Assembly: GCA_009843915.1 (NCBI GenBank)
Contig: VYCM01000141.1
Location: forward strand, 1-64,000
Source of the DNA: Acidimicrobiaceae bacterium
GTDB taxonomy: Bacteria; Actinomycetota; Acidimicrobiia; Acidimicrobiales; Aldehydirespiratoraceae
DNA: 64,000 nt
Direction of reading: 5' to 3'
Positions within the stretch are counted from its first letter, which is position 1; the number at the start of each line of letters is the position of its first letter. Below the pieces are notes generated by a model. That model was not told the DNA's origin, searched no databases, and worked only from the letters and a program-made list of their open reading frames with translations. A program made the position numbers and the translations under genes. Below are positions 24,498 to 34,207 of the stretch, one piece after another.

Positions 24498-25253
24498 TCA
24501 TGCGGTGGTCAGGGCGGCAAGTACTGGGCCGGCCAATTCGGGGCGGCAGATCACCAGGTCGGGCAGGTAGACGTCGGGCTGGTTGTAGCGAAGTCGGGAA
24601 CCGTCGAGCCGGCTGACGAAGCAGCCGGCGGCCTTCGCCACGGCCGCCGGGGCGCACGAGTCCCATTCGTACTGGCCGCCGGCATGGACGTAGACGTCGG
24701 CGGTGCCCCGGACCACGGCCATCGCCTTGGCGCCGGCCGATCCCAGCGGCACGACGTCGGCGCCGAGCGCGGCGGCCACCGCGTCGGCCTGCTCCGGGGG
24801 CCGCGAGCGTGACACCACCATCCGGGGTGGGCCTCCTCGTTCGGCGGGCAGCCGGGGAGAATCGGCGGTCGAGAGGGTCAGCTCCATCCCGGGCAGGGCC
24901 ACCGCCCCCGCTACCGGGCGCTCATCGACGACCAGGGCCACATGAACCGCCCAGTCGGTGCGCCCCGGTTCGGAGAACTCACGAGTGCCGTCGAGCGGGT
25001 CGATCACCCAAACGCGTTCGGCGCCGAGCCGGCTCGCGTCATCGGCACCCTCCTCGGAGAGCACGGCGTCGGCGGGGCGGGCCGCGGCCAGCTCGGAGAC
25101 CAGCAGCTCGTGGGCTTGGCGGTCGCCCTCGGCTCTCAGCACGGCGGCAGGGGCCTCCTCGTCAACCAGCCTTGCCCTCAACTCGACCAGCAACTCGCCC
25201 GCACGGTGGGCGAGTTGAGCCGCCAGGCGATGGTCGTCGGCGGTAGGTGTCAA
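24498..25253 (-). CDS. cysQ: 3'(2'),5'-bisphosphate nucleotidase CysQ / inositol-phosphatase family
   Basis: CysQ hydrolyses 3'-phosphoadenosine 5'-phosphate, a by-product of sulfate assimilation, to AMP. The 251-residue protein has the family metal-binding motifs VLSEEGADD, WVIDPLDGTREFS and YEWDSCAPAAV, plus GSAGAKAMAVVRG and the C-terminal RLDGSRLRYNQPDVYLPDL, a pattern I recognise from actinobacterial CysQ. The start is taken at TTG 25253, which overlaps the kgd stop as TTGA; no better start is visible, and the much longer open frame upstream is antisense-type shadow over kgd. Coupling to kgd is suggested by the overlap. Confidence 0.88.
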   Translation of the reverse strand: MTPTADDHRLAAQLAHRAGELLVELRARLVDEEAPAAVLRAEGDRQAHELLVSELAAARPADAVLSEEGADDASRLGAERVWVIDPLDGTREFSEPGRTDWAVHVALVVDERPVAGAVALPGMELTLSTADSPRLPAERGGPPRMVVSRSRPPEQADAVAAALGADVVPLGSAGAKAMAVVRGTADVYVHAGGQYEWDSCAPAAVAKAAGCFVSRLDGSRLRYNQPDVYLPDLVICRPELAGPVLAALTTA

Positions 25254-28200
25254 GCCAGCACAGCCGCGTCGAGCAGGTCCTGCTGTTCCTGGCCGTGCAC
25301 GGTTGGGCTGCCGCCCGCAGGGCTGCCCGACTCGGGGCGGCTCACCCTCCGGATCTCGTAGTCGTCGCCGTGGGCCTCGTAGAGGCGTCCCTTGATGCCG
25401 TTCCAGGCGCCCATGTTCTCGGGCTCCTCCTGCAGCCAGACGATCTCCGTGGCGTTGGGGTACCGGCGAAGCTCGTAGTCGACCGCCCCGTACGGCCACG
25501 GGAAGAGCTGCTCGACCCGGCACACGGCCAGCGGGGCCTGGTGCTCGTCGCGCAGTTCCATCGCCGGGTAGGCCACCTTGCCGCTGCAGAAGACCACCCT
25601 GGTAACGGTGTCCGGGTCGACGGTCCCGGCCTCGGCCCCGGGGTCGCCGAGCACCTCCTCGAACGTGCCCGACGACAGGTCGGCCACCTTCGAGCGGGCG
25701 GCCTTGGCCCGCAGCAGCGACTTCGGTGTGAACAGGATCATGGGCTTGCGGACGCGGTGGATCATCTGGCGCCGCAGCAGGTGGAAGTACTGCCCCGCCG
25801 TGGTGGGCTGGCACACGTGCATGTTGTCCTCCGCGGCCAGCGTCAGGAACCGCTCGATGCGGGCCGACGAGTGCTCCGGGCCCTGGCCCTCCATGCCGTG
25901 GGGGAGCAGCAGCACGATCCCGCAGTGCTGGTCCCACTTGTCCTCGGCGGCCACGATGAACTGGTCGATGATGATCTGGGCGCCGTTGGCGAAGTCGCCG
26001 AACTGGGCCTCCCACATGACCAGCGCTTCCGGCTTGGCCACCGCGTAGCCGTACTCGAAGCCCAGCGCGGCGTACTCCGACAGCAGCGAGTCGTAGATCC
26101 ACAGGTCGGCCTCGCGGGCGCACACGGTCGACAGGGGCACGTACTCGTCGCCGGTCACATAGTCCACCAGGGTGGAGTGCCGGTGCGAGAAGGTCCCCCG
26201 GCGGCTGTCCTGGCCGCTGAGCCGGACGGGAGTGCCCTCCATGAGCAGCGATCCGAAGGCCATCGCCTCGCCCACGCCCCAGTCGAACTCGCCGCTGCGG
26301 AACATCTTGTTGCGCTGCTCGAACTGCCGGGCCAGCTTGGGATGCACGGTGAAGCCCTCGGGCACGGTGTTGAGGGCCTCGTAGATCCGTTCGACGGTTA
26401 CCGAGTCGATGGCCGTGCGGACGTGGGGCATCACCCCCATCGGCTCGGGCGGACGCCGGGCGCGGATGTTGTGGCCGGGCGCGGCGTCGCGGGTCTCGTC
26501 CAGAGCGGCCTGGAGCTGGTCGCGAAACTCGGCCAGGGAGGCGTCGGCGTCCTCGGCGCTTATGTCGCCCCGCTTCAGCAGCGACTCCCGGTACTGGGTG
26601 CGCACCGTGGGCTTGGCATTGATGCGGCGGTACATCTCCGGCAGCGTGTAGCTGGGGTCGTCGCCCTCGTTGTGCCCGTGGCGCCGGTAGCAGATCATGT
26701 CGATCACGGCGTCCTTGTTGAACCGCTGGCGGTAGGCGAAGGCCAGGCGGGCTGCTCGCACGCAGGCCTCGGGGTCGTCGCCGTTGACATGGAAGATCGG
26801 CGCGCCGACCATCTTGGCCACGTCGGTGGAGTACTGGGTGGAGCGGGCCGCGTCCGGCGTGGTGGTGAACCCCAGTTGGTTGTTGATCACCAGGTGGATG
26901 GTCCCGCCGACGCGGTATCCCCTGATGAGGCTCAGGTTGAAGGTCTCGGCCACAACGCCCTGTCCCGCGAAGGCGGCGTCGCCGTGGATCAGCAGCGGCA
27001 TGACCGGGTATGGGCCGTAGTCGCTGTCGAGCGGGATGTTGTCCATGCGGGCCCGGGCCATGCCCACCACCACCGGGTCGACGGCCTCGAGGTGGGACGG
27101 GTTGGCGGCCAGCTCCACCAGCAGATGCTTGCCCGACGGACTGGTGTAGGCGCCGATCTGGCCGAGGTGGTACTTCACGTCGCCGCTGCCCTGGATCTGG
27201 TCCTCGGTGATGGCTCCCTCGAACTCCTTGAACAGCTCGTGGTAGGTCTTGCCCACCAGGTTGACGAGCACGTTCAGCCGCCCGCGGTGGGCCATGCCCA
27301 TCACCACCTCCGCCAGTGGCGTGTCCGCCGCGCACGTCAGCAGGGCGTCCAGCAGCGGGATGGTCGACTCGGCGCCCTCCAGGCCGAAGCGCTTCTGGCC
27401 GACGTACTTGGTGCCCAGGAAGTTGCTGAGGGCCTCAGCCGCGTTGAGCTGGCTGAGGATGCGGTGCTGGTCCTCGGACTTGAGCTCGGTGTCGGCGCCT
27501 TCGATCTGCTCCTGGATCCACCGCTTCTCCTCGGGCTCCTGGATGTGCATGTACTCCACGCCGACGGTGCGGCAGTAGGCGTCGCGCAGCACGCCCAGCA
27601 GGTCGCCGAGCTTCATCCGGCGGTCGGGGCCGACCGTGGCGTAGATGCCCGTCTCGCTGCCGGTCAGGAACTCCCGGTCCAGGTCCCAGATGGTGAGCCC
27701 GTAGGTGGCCGGATCGAGCTCGGAGTGCATTACGGGCGCCTCGTCGCGCAGCGGGTTGAGGTCGGCGATCAGATGACCCCGCACCCTGTACTGGTTGATG
27801 AGCTGGTTGACTTTGGCCTGCTTCTCCAGCATGGCCGCCTCGCGGTCCACAGGGTTGAAGTCGCGCCGCCACTTCACTGCCTCGTACGGGATGTGCAGCG
27901 ACCGGAAGGCCTGGCCGTAGAAGTCGTCGGTGCCCAGCAGCAGGTCGTGGACCCGCTGCAGGAACAGTCCCGACTCGGCGCCCTGGATGACCCGGTGGTC
28001 GTACGTGCTGCTGATCGTCACCAGCTTGCTCACGCCCAGGTCGGCCAGCAGGGACGGGTCGGCGGCCTCGTACTCGGTGGGGAACGCCAGCGCCCCGACG
28101 CCCACGATCGTTCCCTGTCCGGTCATCAGCCTGGGCACCGACTGCTGGGTGCCGATCGTGCCGGGGTTGGTGATAGTGACGGTCACGCCCCGCATGTCGT

Positions 28201-28969
28201 CGGCACTGAGCCGGTTCTCGCGGATCTTGGCGATCTGCTCGTCGTATCGCTCCACGAAGGTGGCGAAGTCGAGGGTGTCGGCGTCGCGGATGCACGGCAC
28301 CATCAGCGACCGCGTGCCGTCGTCGCGGGCGATGTCGACCGCGATCCCGAGACCGATGTGCTCGGGCCGCACGATCCTCGGCTTGCCCGCCGCGTCGGTG
28401 GCGTAGATGTTGTTCATGGCCGGGACCGTTTCGGTGATGGCCCGCACCACCGCGTAGCCGATCAGGTGGGTGAACGAGACCTTCCGGACCATCTTGCGGC
28501 TGAGGTGGCCGTTGATGATCTTGCGGTTGACCTCCAGGAGCTTGGCGGGGACATCGCGGAAGCTCGTGGCCGTGGGCACGGTAAGGCTGGCCTCCATGTT
28601 GGAGACGATGCGGGCGCCCACGCCCTTGATCGGCTCGCCGATGGGCGTGTCGGCCGCCGGTTCCCTCTTCGCCTCCGTCGGTGCGGGCGGCGGCGGTGGC
28701 TCGCCTGCGAGCGGCACCGACACGACGGTCGAGTCGACCTCGGGCTCCGTCACATCCGTCGCCGTGGTTTCGATGGTGGTGCGGGCGGCGGTCGATGCCT
28801 TTGGGGGAGCCGGCGTGATCGGAGCATCCGGCGACTCGCCCTCGAACAGGGCGCGCCAGGCTTCGTCCACCGAGGCCGGATCGGCTGCCCACAGGTCGCG
28901 CATCTCATCGATGACCCAGGCGTTGGCGCCCAGCGAGTCGCTCGCCTCGGAGCGGATCCGGTCGTTCAT
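25250..28969 (-). CDS. kgd: Multifunctional 2-oxoglutarate dehydrogenase/decarboxylase with fused succinyltransferase domain
   Basis: This is the actinobacterial fusion in which a succinyltransferase (E2) catalytic domain precedes a thiamine-diphosphate E1. The 1,239-residue protein starts with a short helical segment (WVIDEMRDLWAADPASVDEAW), then a Pro/Ala-rich linker, then the acyltransferase domain at about 110-340 with TYDHRVIQGAESG in place of HHRxxDG. The E1 part (about 370 to the end) has HGDAAFAGQGVVAETFNLS and VEQLFPWPY. It links the TCA cycle to succinyl-CoA or succinic semialdehyde. A TAGGAT box at 28977-28982 is seven bases from ATG 28969, so that start is preferred over the in-frame GTG at 28975. 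Confidence 0.95.
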   Translation of the reverse strand: MNDRIRSEASDSLGANAWVIDEMRDLWAADPASVDEAWRALFEGESPDAPITPAPPKASTAARTTIETTATDVTEPEVDSTVVSVPLAGEPPPPPAPTEAKREPAADTPIGEPIKGVGARIVSNMEASLTVPTATSFRDVPAKLLEVNRKIINGHLSRKMVRKVSFTHLIGYAVVRAITETVPAMNNIYATDAAGKPRIVRPEHIGLGIAVDIARDDGTRSLMVPCIRDADTLDFATFVERYDEQIAKIRENRLSADDMRGVTVTITNPGTIGTQQSVPRLMTGQGTIVGVGALAFPTEYEAADPSLLADLGVSKLVTISSTYDHRVIQGAESGLFLQRVHDLLLGTDDFYGQAFRSLHIPYEAVKWRRDFNPVDREAAMLEKQAKVNQLINQYRVRGHLIADLNPLRDEAPVMHSELDPATYGLTIWDLDREFLTGSETGIYATVGPDRRMKLGDLLGVLRDAYCRTVGVEYMHIQEPEEKRWIQEQIEGADTELKSEDQHRILSQLNAAEALSNFLGTKYVGQKRFGLEGAESTIPLLDALLTCAADTPLAEVVMGMAHRGRLNVLVNLVGKTYHELFKEFEGAITEDQIQGSGDVKYHLGQIGAYTSPSGKHLLVELAANPSHLEAVDPVVVGMARARMDNIPLDSDYGPYPVMPLLIHGDAAFAGQGVVAETFNLSLIRGYRVGGTIHLVINNQLGFTTTPDAARSTQYSTDVAKMVGAPIFHVNGDDPEACVRAARLAFAYRQRFNKDAVIDMICYRRHGHNEGDDPSYTLPEMYRRINAKPTVRTQYRESLLKRGDISAEDADASLAEFRDQLQAALDETRDAAPGHNIRARRPPEPMGVMPHVRTAIDSVTVERIYEALNTVPEGFTVHPKLARQFEQRNKMFRSGEFDWGVGEAMAFGSLLMEGTPVRLSGQDSRRGTFSHRHSTLVDYVTGDEYVPLSTVCAREADLWIYDSLLSEYAALGFEYGYAVAKPEALVMWEAQFGDFANGAQIIIDQFIVAAEDKWDQHCGIVLLLPHGMEGQGPEHSSARIERFLTLAAEDNMHVCQPTTAGQYFHLLRRQMIHRVRKPMILFTPKSLLRAKAARSKVADLSSGTFEEVLGDPGAEAGTVDPDTVTRVVFCSGKVAYPAMELRDEHQAPLAVCRVEQLFPWPYGAVDYELRRYPNATEIVWLQEEPENMGAWNGIKGRLYEAHGDDYEIRRVSRPESGSPAGGSPTVHGQEQQDLLDAAVLA

Positions 28970-29016
28970 GGCCACGATCCTAGTTTCCTACTTTCTGGCC
29001 CGGATAGGGTCGGCTC

Positions 29017-29814
29017 GTGCGGGTCGTCACCTGGAACGTGAACTCTCTGAAGGCGCGCCTCGGCCGGGTGCATCGCTGGATCGAGTCCTTCTCACCGGAT
29101 GTGGTGTGCCTTCAGGAGACCAAACTCGCCGATGACGCCTTCCCCGCGCTGGCGTTCCAGTCGCTGGGCTACGACTGCTTCCACAACGGAGAGGGACGCT
29201 GGAACGGCGTCGCGGTGCTGAGCAGAGTGGGTCTCACCGATCCGGTGGCCGGGTTCGGCGACGGCATCGAGCCCGACCCCGACGCTCGCCTGGCTTGGGC
29301 CACCTGCGCCGGGGTGCGGGTGGCGTCGTGCTACGTGCCCAACGGCCGGGCCGTCGGCCACGACCACTACCACTACAAGCTCGACTGGCTGAGCCGCCTG
29401 CGAGCCTCGCTCGACACACAGGCTGATCCCGGCCGGCCCGTGCTGGTGTGCGGCGACTTCAACATCGCCCCCGACGATCGCGACGTGTACGACCCGGCCT
29501 CCTTCACCGACACGACTCACACCAGCGAGGCTGAGCGGGAGCAGCTCGCCGGTCTGCTCGAATGGGGACTGGTGGACGTGTTCCGGGAGCATCACCACGG
29601 CGGCGGGCTGTTCACGTGGTGGGACTACCGCCGGGGCGACTTCCACAAGCGCAAGGGAATGCGGATAGACCTCGCGCTGGCCTCCCGCACGGTCGCCGAC
29701 GCGGCCGGCTTCGTGCTCATTGACCGCAATGAGCGCAAGGGACCCAAGGACGACCCGCCCAGCGACCACGCGCCCCTGTACATCGACATGGACGAGGGCG
29801 CCTTGCCATGCTGA
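29017..29814 (+). CDS. xth: Exodeoxyribonuclease III
   Basis: Exonuclease III acts at abasic sites and 3' blocked ends in base-excision repair. The 265-residue protein shows the full set of family motifs: VVTWNVNSLKAR at the N terminus, CLQETK, GVAVLSR, VCGDFNIAPDDRDVYDP, FTWWDYR, MRIDLALAS and the C-terminal PPSDHAPLYIDM. GTG 29017 is preceded by TAGGGT at 29005-29010, six bases upstream, without a Shine-Dalgarno, fitting leaderless initiation. It is divergent from kgd with about 47 bases between starts. The stop overlaps the antiporter start by seven bases. Confidence 0.93.
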   Translation: MRVVTWNVNSLKARLGRVHRWIESFSPDVVCLQETKLADDAFPALAFQSLGYDCFHNGEGRWNGVAVLSRVGLTDPVAGFGDGIEPDPDARLAWATCAGVRVASCYVPNGRAVGHDHYHYKLDWLSRLRASLDTQADPGRPVLVCGDFNIAPDDRDVYDPASFTDTTHTSEAEREQLAGLLEWGLVDVFREHHHGGGLFTWWDYRRGDFHKRKGMRIDLALASRTVADAAGFVLIDRNERKGPKDDPPSDHAPLYIDMDEGALPC

Positions 29815-32036
29815 CCCCGCTGGACGAGCACGCCCTGCTCGTCTTCTGGACCCAGCTGCTGGTGCTGGTGGTGGCCGCACGGGCAGCGGGATACGCGATG
29901 CGGCGGGTCGGGCTGCCGTCGGTGATCGGCCAGTTGGCCGCGGGGGTGATTCTCGGGCCCTCGGTGTTCGGCGCGGTCTGGCCCAGCGGGTTCGAGTGGT
30001 TCATCCCTCACGAGGAGATCTCCTCTGGAGCTCTGTTCGCGGTCACCTGGCTGGGGGTGGCACTGCTGCTGGTGACAGCCGGGTTCGAGACAGACCTGGC
30101 CCTGATACGACGCCTGGGCCGCGCCGCCGCGCTGGTGACCGGCTTCAGCCTCGTCGTGCCCCTTGCCGGAGGCTTGGTGACGGGACTGGTGCTGCCCAGT
30201 GACTTCGTCGGCGGTGGCGCCGACCGCACCGTGTTCGCGCTTTTTGTGGCCTCAGCGCTGTCGGTGTCGGCGCTGGCCGTCATCGCGCGAATCCTCTCGG
30301 AGCTAGGGCTGATGAGGCGCGACTTCGGCCAGATCACGGTGGCCGCGGGCATGGCCAACGACGTGGTCGGCTGGGTGATGCTGGCCGTCTTCGCGGGCTT
30401 CGCCACCGCGGGCGAGGTGTCGGTGGGAGGGACCTTGCGAACAGTGCTGGGCCTGGCCGCCTTCCTGTTCCTGGCGATGACGCTGGGCCAGCGCGCCGTG
30501 GACGCCAGCTTGCGCCGGATCAGGCGCGAGGGCCCGAACCTGCACGGCGCGCTCGGCATTGCGGTGATCACGATGCTGGTGTTCGGCGTGGCCACCCAGG
30601 CTCTGGGCATTGAGGCCGTGCTCGGGGCTTTCGTGGCCGGCGTGGTCCTGAATCGCTCGCGTTTCCAGCAGCACGAGGTCGTTCACCACATCGAGTCCCT
30701 TACCAACACCTTTCTCGCCCCCGTGTTCTTCGCCATGGCCGGGCTGCGGGTCGATCTCTCCCTATTGGGCGAGGGCGATGCGTTGGCCTGGGCCGGAGTG
30801 GTGATGGTGGTCGCAATCGTGGCCAAGTTCGCCGGCGCCTTCGTGGGCGCGAGGCTGGCGGGCCAGTCGCAGCGGGCTGCGGTGGCCCTGGGCGCCGGCC
30901 TCAATGCCAGGGGCGCCCTGGAGATCGTCATCGCCTCGGTGGGGCTGTCTCTGGGCGTGTTCAGCGAGACGGCGTACACCGTCATCGTGATCGTGCCCCT
31001 GGTGACTTCGGTGTTCGCCGCCGTGAGCCTGCGGCTGGCGGTGCGGGACTGGATGGGGTCCCCGGCCGAGCGCGAGCGCCTCGAGCGCGAGGAGGCCCTG
31101 AGCCGCAACCTCGTAGTGCGCTCGTCCCGGCTCCTGCTCGCGTCGCGGGCCGAGCCTGCGTCCATCGCGGCCGCGCAGCTCATGCACTTCGCCTGGCCGG
31201 TGCAGGTGCCCGCCACCGTGATCTCAGTGGCGCCCGAGAGCCTCGGTGACGGCTCCTACCACTCCGACGGCGCGACCAGGGGCCAGTGGCCCGACATCAC
31301 CATCGTCCGCAACGTGCTCGACGGGCGGGAGGTCGATCATCGCCAGGTGCGGGCCCCCAGCGCAGCCGGCGCAGTCGTGGCGTCCGCCATCGTGGCGGAA
31401 GCCCGCCTCGGCTATGGGGTGATCTGCGTGGGTGTCGCCGGCCGGCACGAGGGCCAGTTGTACTCGCCGCTGGTCGACGAGCTGCTGCTGCACTCGCCTC
31501 TGCCTGTGGTCATCGTCAGGCGTGCCGACGGTCTGGAGACACCGCTGCCGGGTGCCTTCACCCGTGCGATCGTGCCGGTCACCGGGACGCGGTCCTCGCA
31601 GGCCGCGCAGGAAGTCGCTTTCGGGGTGAGCAGCCAACTGGGCACGGAGGTGGTCCTGACCCATGTGGTGCAGCGGCAGTGGCCGGAGCTCCGGATGCTG
31701 CCCAGGCGGCTTACCAGCAGCAGGCTGGCGACCCGGGTACTTGGTGATGCCCACCCCGAAGCAGCTCGACCGGTGGTAGATGCGCTCATGGACGCGGCCA
31801 GGGCGCGGGGCGAGGAGATGGGCGTGGAGGCCCGCACGCTGGTGCAGCCGGGCTCGTCGCCGGCCTCGACGCTGGTGTCGGTGGCCGAGGAGCAGGAGGC
31901 GGACCTGGTGGTTCTGGGCGCCTCGCTGCGCAACGTGGACGGCCGCCCCTTCCTGGGCCACACCGTCGAGACGGTGCTGGAGCGCTGCACCGCCAACGTG
32001 GCGGTTGTGGCCATGCCCCGCGCCGACTCCGGCTAG
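29808..32036 (+). CDS. Cation:proton antiporter with C-terminal universal-stress domains
   Basis: The N-terminal 400 residues form a CPA2-type Na+/H+ or K+/H+ exchanger with about twelve membrane helices, including GLPSVIGQLAAGVILGP, the NDVVGW acidic motif near residue 184 and AFVAGVVLNRSRF. The C-terminal 330 residues are soluble and look like two universal-stress (UspA-like) domains; the second ends DLVVLGASLRNVDGRPFLGH and VAVVAMP, a nucleotide-binding-like pattern. The cytoplasmic domains could gate transport in response to nucleotides (inference). It overlaps xth by seven bases and its stop overlaps the convergent helicase stop as CTAG. Confidence 0.88.
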   Translation: MLTPLDEHALLVFWTQLLVLVVAARAAGYAMRRVGLPSVIGQLAAGVILGPSVFGAVWPSGFEWFIPHEEISSGALFAVTWLGVALLLVTAGFETDLALIRRLGRAAALVTGFSLVVPLAGGLVTGLVLPSDFVGGGADRTVFALFVASALSVSALAVIARILSELGLMRRDFGQITVAAGMANDVVGWVMLAVFAGFATAGEVSVGGTLRTVLGLAAFLFLAMTLGQRAVDASLRRIRREGPNLHGALGIAVITMLVFGVATQALGIEAVLGAFVAGVVLNRSRFQQHEVVHHIESLTNTFLAPVFFAMAGLRVDLSLLGEGDALAWAGVVMVVAIVAKFAGAFVGARLAGQSQRAAVALGAGLNARGALEIVIASVGLSLGVFSETAYTVIVIVPLVTSVFAAVSLRLAVRDWMGSPAERERLEREEALSRNLVVRSSRLLLASRAEPASIAAAQLMHFAWPVQVPATVISVAPESLGDGSYHSDGATRGQWPDITIVRNVLDGREVDHRQVRAPSAAGAVVASAIVAEARLGYGVICVGVAGRHEGQLYSPLVDELLLHSPLPVVIVRRADGLETPLPGAFTRAIVPVTGTRSSQAAQEVAFGVSSQLGTEVVLTHVVQRQWPELRMLPRRLTSSRLATRVLGDAHPEAARPVVDALMDAARARGEEMGVEARTLVQPGSSPASTLVSVAEEQEADLVVLGASLRNVDGRPFLGHTVETVLERCTANVAVVAMPRADSG

Positions 32037-33781
32037 TCCGAGCCCATCTTCGCCCGGCGGGCCCGTTTGACGCCTTCGAGGTTCCGGAGTCGCCGTGACT
32101 CGGCGTCGTCGAGACTCTTGGAACCTCCGATCGCCTCCAGCCACCGAGACGGCTCTCTCTCGACAGTCTGGCCTCCCAGGTCGCGGCGGTCGCACCACAG
32201 GACGTGCAGCTCCTGCTCGGCTCTGGTGACCGCCACATGGAGCAGGCGGCGCTCCTCAGCCCGGGCCGCGGTGGTACGGGCGTGGGCGATGGGCACGAAC
32301 CCGTCCTCCAGGCCCACGAGATGGACGACGGGCCACTCCAGTCCCTTGGCGGCGTGGAAGGTCATCAGGTCGACACCGTCGGATGACGGAGCCAGGCGGC
32401 TGTCGGCTCTCAGCGCGGTGATGAAGGCATCCACCGTGGAGTCGGGGTCGAGGGACAGGTGGTCCTCGGCGAACTCCAGGAAGGCTTCGATGTTGGCTCG
32501 GGCCTCGGGCGTGTGCGGGGCGGTCAGCTTCTGGGGATCCGCTCCGGCGTCCAACGGCTCGCGCAGTCGCTGGCGAGCGTCGGCCGTGCAGGAGGTGAGG
32601 CTGGCACCGGGGGTCCAGGCCTCGCGCAGAGCCGCTATCTCGGGCCGGCGGAGCAGGCTGCCTTCGGAGACGGTGGCCACCGGGATGTTCTGGCGCACCA
32701 GCGCCTTGCGGAGCGGATCGAGCTGAGCGTTGGTCCGGGCCAGCACAGCCTGCCGGCGCCAAGATGAGCCGGGCCGGTGGCGTTGCCTCACCGCTCGGGC
32801 CAGCATCGCGGCCTCGCTGCCTCCGTCGCACACGGTGACTGTCGGGTTCTCCCCGGATGGCCGCATCGCGGGCTGGGGCGGCCGGTCGAGGATCCGTCCC
32901 GCCGCGGCAAGGACTTCGGGCGTGGACCGGAAGTTGGCGCGCATGTGCAGCACCGCGCAGCCGGGCAGGTGATTGCTGACGGTGTTGATCAGTTCGGGAT
33001 CGGCACCGTTCCACCCGTAGATCGCCTGGTCGGGGTCGCCCACCATCACCAGCGTCGAATCCGGGCCCAGCCAGGACTTGAGCAGGGCGAACTGCAGCGG
33101 ATTGATGTCCTGGAACTCGTCGACGAGCAGGTGTTGGTGGAGCCAGCGGTGGGCGGCGGCGTGCTTGGGCTCGGTCTCCATCACCTCCAGCGACCGGGCC
33201 AACACATCGTCGAAGTCGAGCAGGCGGCGCTTGCGTTTCGCCGACTCATAGTCGGCGTAGAGCTGGACGAAGCGATCGGCCCGCCCGACCGGGGGCCGCC
33301 GGCCCGCGGCCCGCGCTGCAGTCGTGTAGTCCTCGGGCGACACCAGCCGAGCCCGGCACCAGCCGATCTCGTTGACGATGTCGGTCACCGTGCCGCGATC
33401 GGCTTTGTGCCGCAGTTCGGAGATCAGCCCGCCGGCGTTCTCGAGGATCCGGGGCGGGCGTCTGCCGGTGTCGGCAGCGTGGCGGCGCAACTGGGCCAGA
33501 GCGACGGCATGGAAGGTCCCGGCCCGTACCGCGTCGTTGAGGCCGAGCGTTCGCAGCCGGGACCGCAGCTCGCGGGCGGCCCGGCGGGTGAAGGTCACGG
33601 CCAGGGTGCGCCGCGGGTCGGCGTGGCCCTCGCCGGCCTGCCAGGCGATTCGCCTCGTCAGGACGCGGGTCTTGCCGGAGCCGGCTCCGGCGATGACGCA
33701 CAGCGGCGACGCCTGGGTCGTCACCGCGTCGCGCTGCTCGGGCGTCAGGCTCTCCAGCAGCGGATGCTCGGGTTCAGCCAC
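32033..33781 (-). CDS. UvrD/PcrA-like superfamily 1 ATP-dependent DNA helicase
   Basis: The 582-residue protein has the SF1A helicase motifs in order: LTPEQRDAVTT (Q motif), AGAGSGKTRVLTRRIAW (Walker A), LLVDEFQDINPLQ (Walker B), GDPDQAIYGWNGA, FRSTPEVL, MTFHAAKGLEWPVVHL and RRLLHVAVTRAEQELHVLW. It is shorter than typical UvrD/PcrA (about 700-780) because the accessory subdomains are reduced, and no HRDC domain is seen. It probably acts in repair. A TAGGGT box at 33788-33793 precedes GTG 33781 by six bases. The stop overlaps the antiporter stop. Confidence 0.92.
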   Translation of the reverse strand: MAEPEHPLLESLTPEQRDAVTTQASPLCVIAGAGSGKTRVLTRRIAWQAGEGHADPRRTLAVTFTRRAARELRSRLRTLGLNDAVRAGTFHAVALAQLRRHAADTGRRPPRILENAGGLISELRHKADRGTVTDIVNEIGWCRARLVSPEDYTTAARAAGRRPPVGRADRFVQLYADYESAKRKRRLLDFDDVLARSLEVMETEPKHAAAHRWLHQHLLVDEFQDINPLQFALLKSWLGPDSTLVMVGDPDQAIYGWNGADPELINTVSNHLPGCAVLHMRANFRSTPEVLAAAGRILDRPPQPAMRPSGENPTVTVCDGGSEAAMLARAVRQRHRPGSSWRRQAVLARTNAQLDPLRKALVRQNIPVATVSEGSLLRRPEIAALREAWTPGASLTSCTADARQRLREPLDAGADPQKLTAPHTPEARANIEAFLEFAEDHLSLDPDSTVDAFITALRADSRLAPSSDGVDLMTFHAAKGLEWPVVHLVGLEDGFVPIAHARTTAARAEERRLLHVAVTRAEQELHVLWCDRRDLGGQTVEREPSRWLEAIGGSKSLDDAESRRLRNLEGVKRARRAKMGSD

Positions 33782-33855
33782 GATCCGACCCTACGGCCGT
33801 GCACCCCTCACGGCGAGCGCCGTTCGGCGCGCACCCGACCGGTACTGTCTGGCCG

Positions 33856-34200
33856 GTGTTCCTGATCGAGGAAGTCCGCTTCGAGCAGCTGGTGGGCGAC
33901 GCTCTTGATTCTCTACCCCCAGCGTTGGGCGAGATGATGGAGAACATCGTGGTGGTGGTGGAGGACGCCCACCCGGAGGAGGATCTCCTCGGCCTCTACG
34001 AGGGGGTGCCGCTGACCGAGCGGGACGACTACGGCGGGATGGCCATGCCCGACCGGGTGACCCTCTACCGGCTGCCGATCTGCGAGATCTGCGACAACGA
34101 GGACGAGCTGCTCGACGAGATCTTGGTCACGGTGGTGCATGAGGTGGCCCACCACTTCGGCATCGACGACGAGACCCTGCACCAACTCGGCTGGGACTGA
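33856..34200 (+). CDS. Small zincin-like metallopeptidase family protein
   Basis: A 114-residue protein of the small zincin-like metallopeptidase family. The zinc motif is HEVAHHFGIDDETLHQLGW at the C terminus, with an acidic N-terminal half and LPICEICDNEDELLDEIL before it. These proteins are common next to repair or housekeeping genes in actinobacteria, but their substrate is unknown. GTG 33856 is chosen because TACTGT at 33843-33848 lies seven bases upstream; the frame is open for 19 more codons that do not resemble the family. It is divergent from the helicase gene. Confidence 0.85.
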   Translation: MFLIEEVRFEQLVGDALDSLPPALGEMMENIVVVVEDAHPEEDLLGLYEGVPLTERDDYGGMAMPDRVTLYRLPICEICDNEDELLDEILVTVVHEVAHHFGIDDETLHQLGWD

Positions 34201-34207
34201 CCGATCC

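Noticed and set aside
24498-27335. Single 945-codon minus-strand frame covering cysQ and part of kgd
   Set aside because: Only its last 251 codons encode CysQ; the rest is an out-of-frame reading of kgd.
25247-29041. 1,264-codon frame antisense to kgd
   Set aside because: kgd on the other strand has intact motifs throughout; the antisense frame is His/Gly/Arg/Val-rich and matches nothing recognisable.
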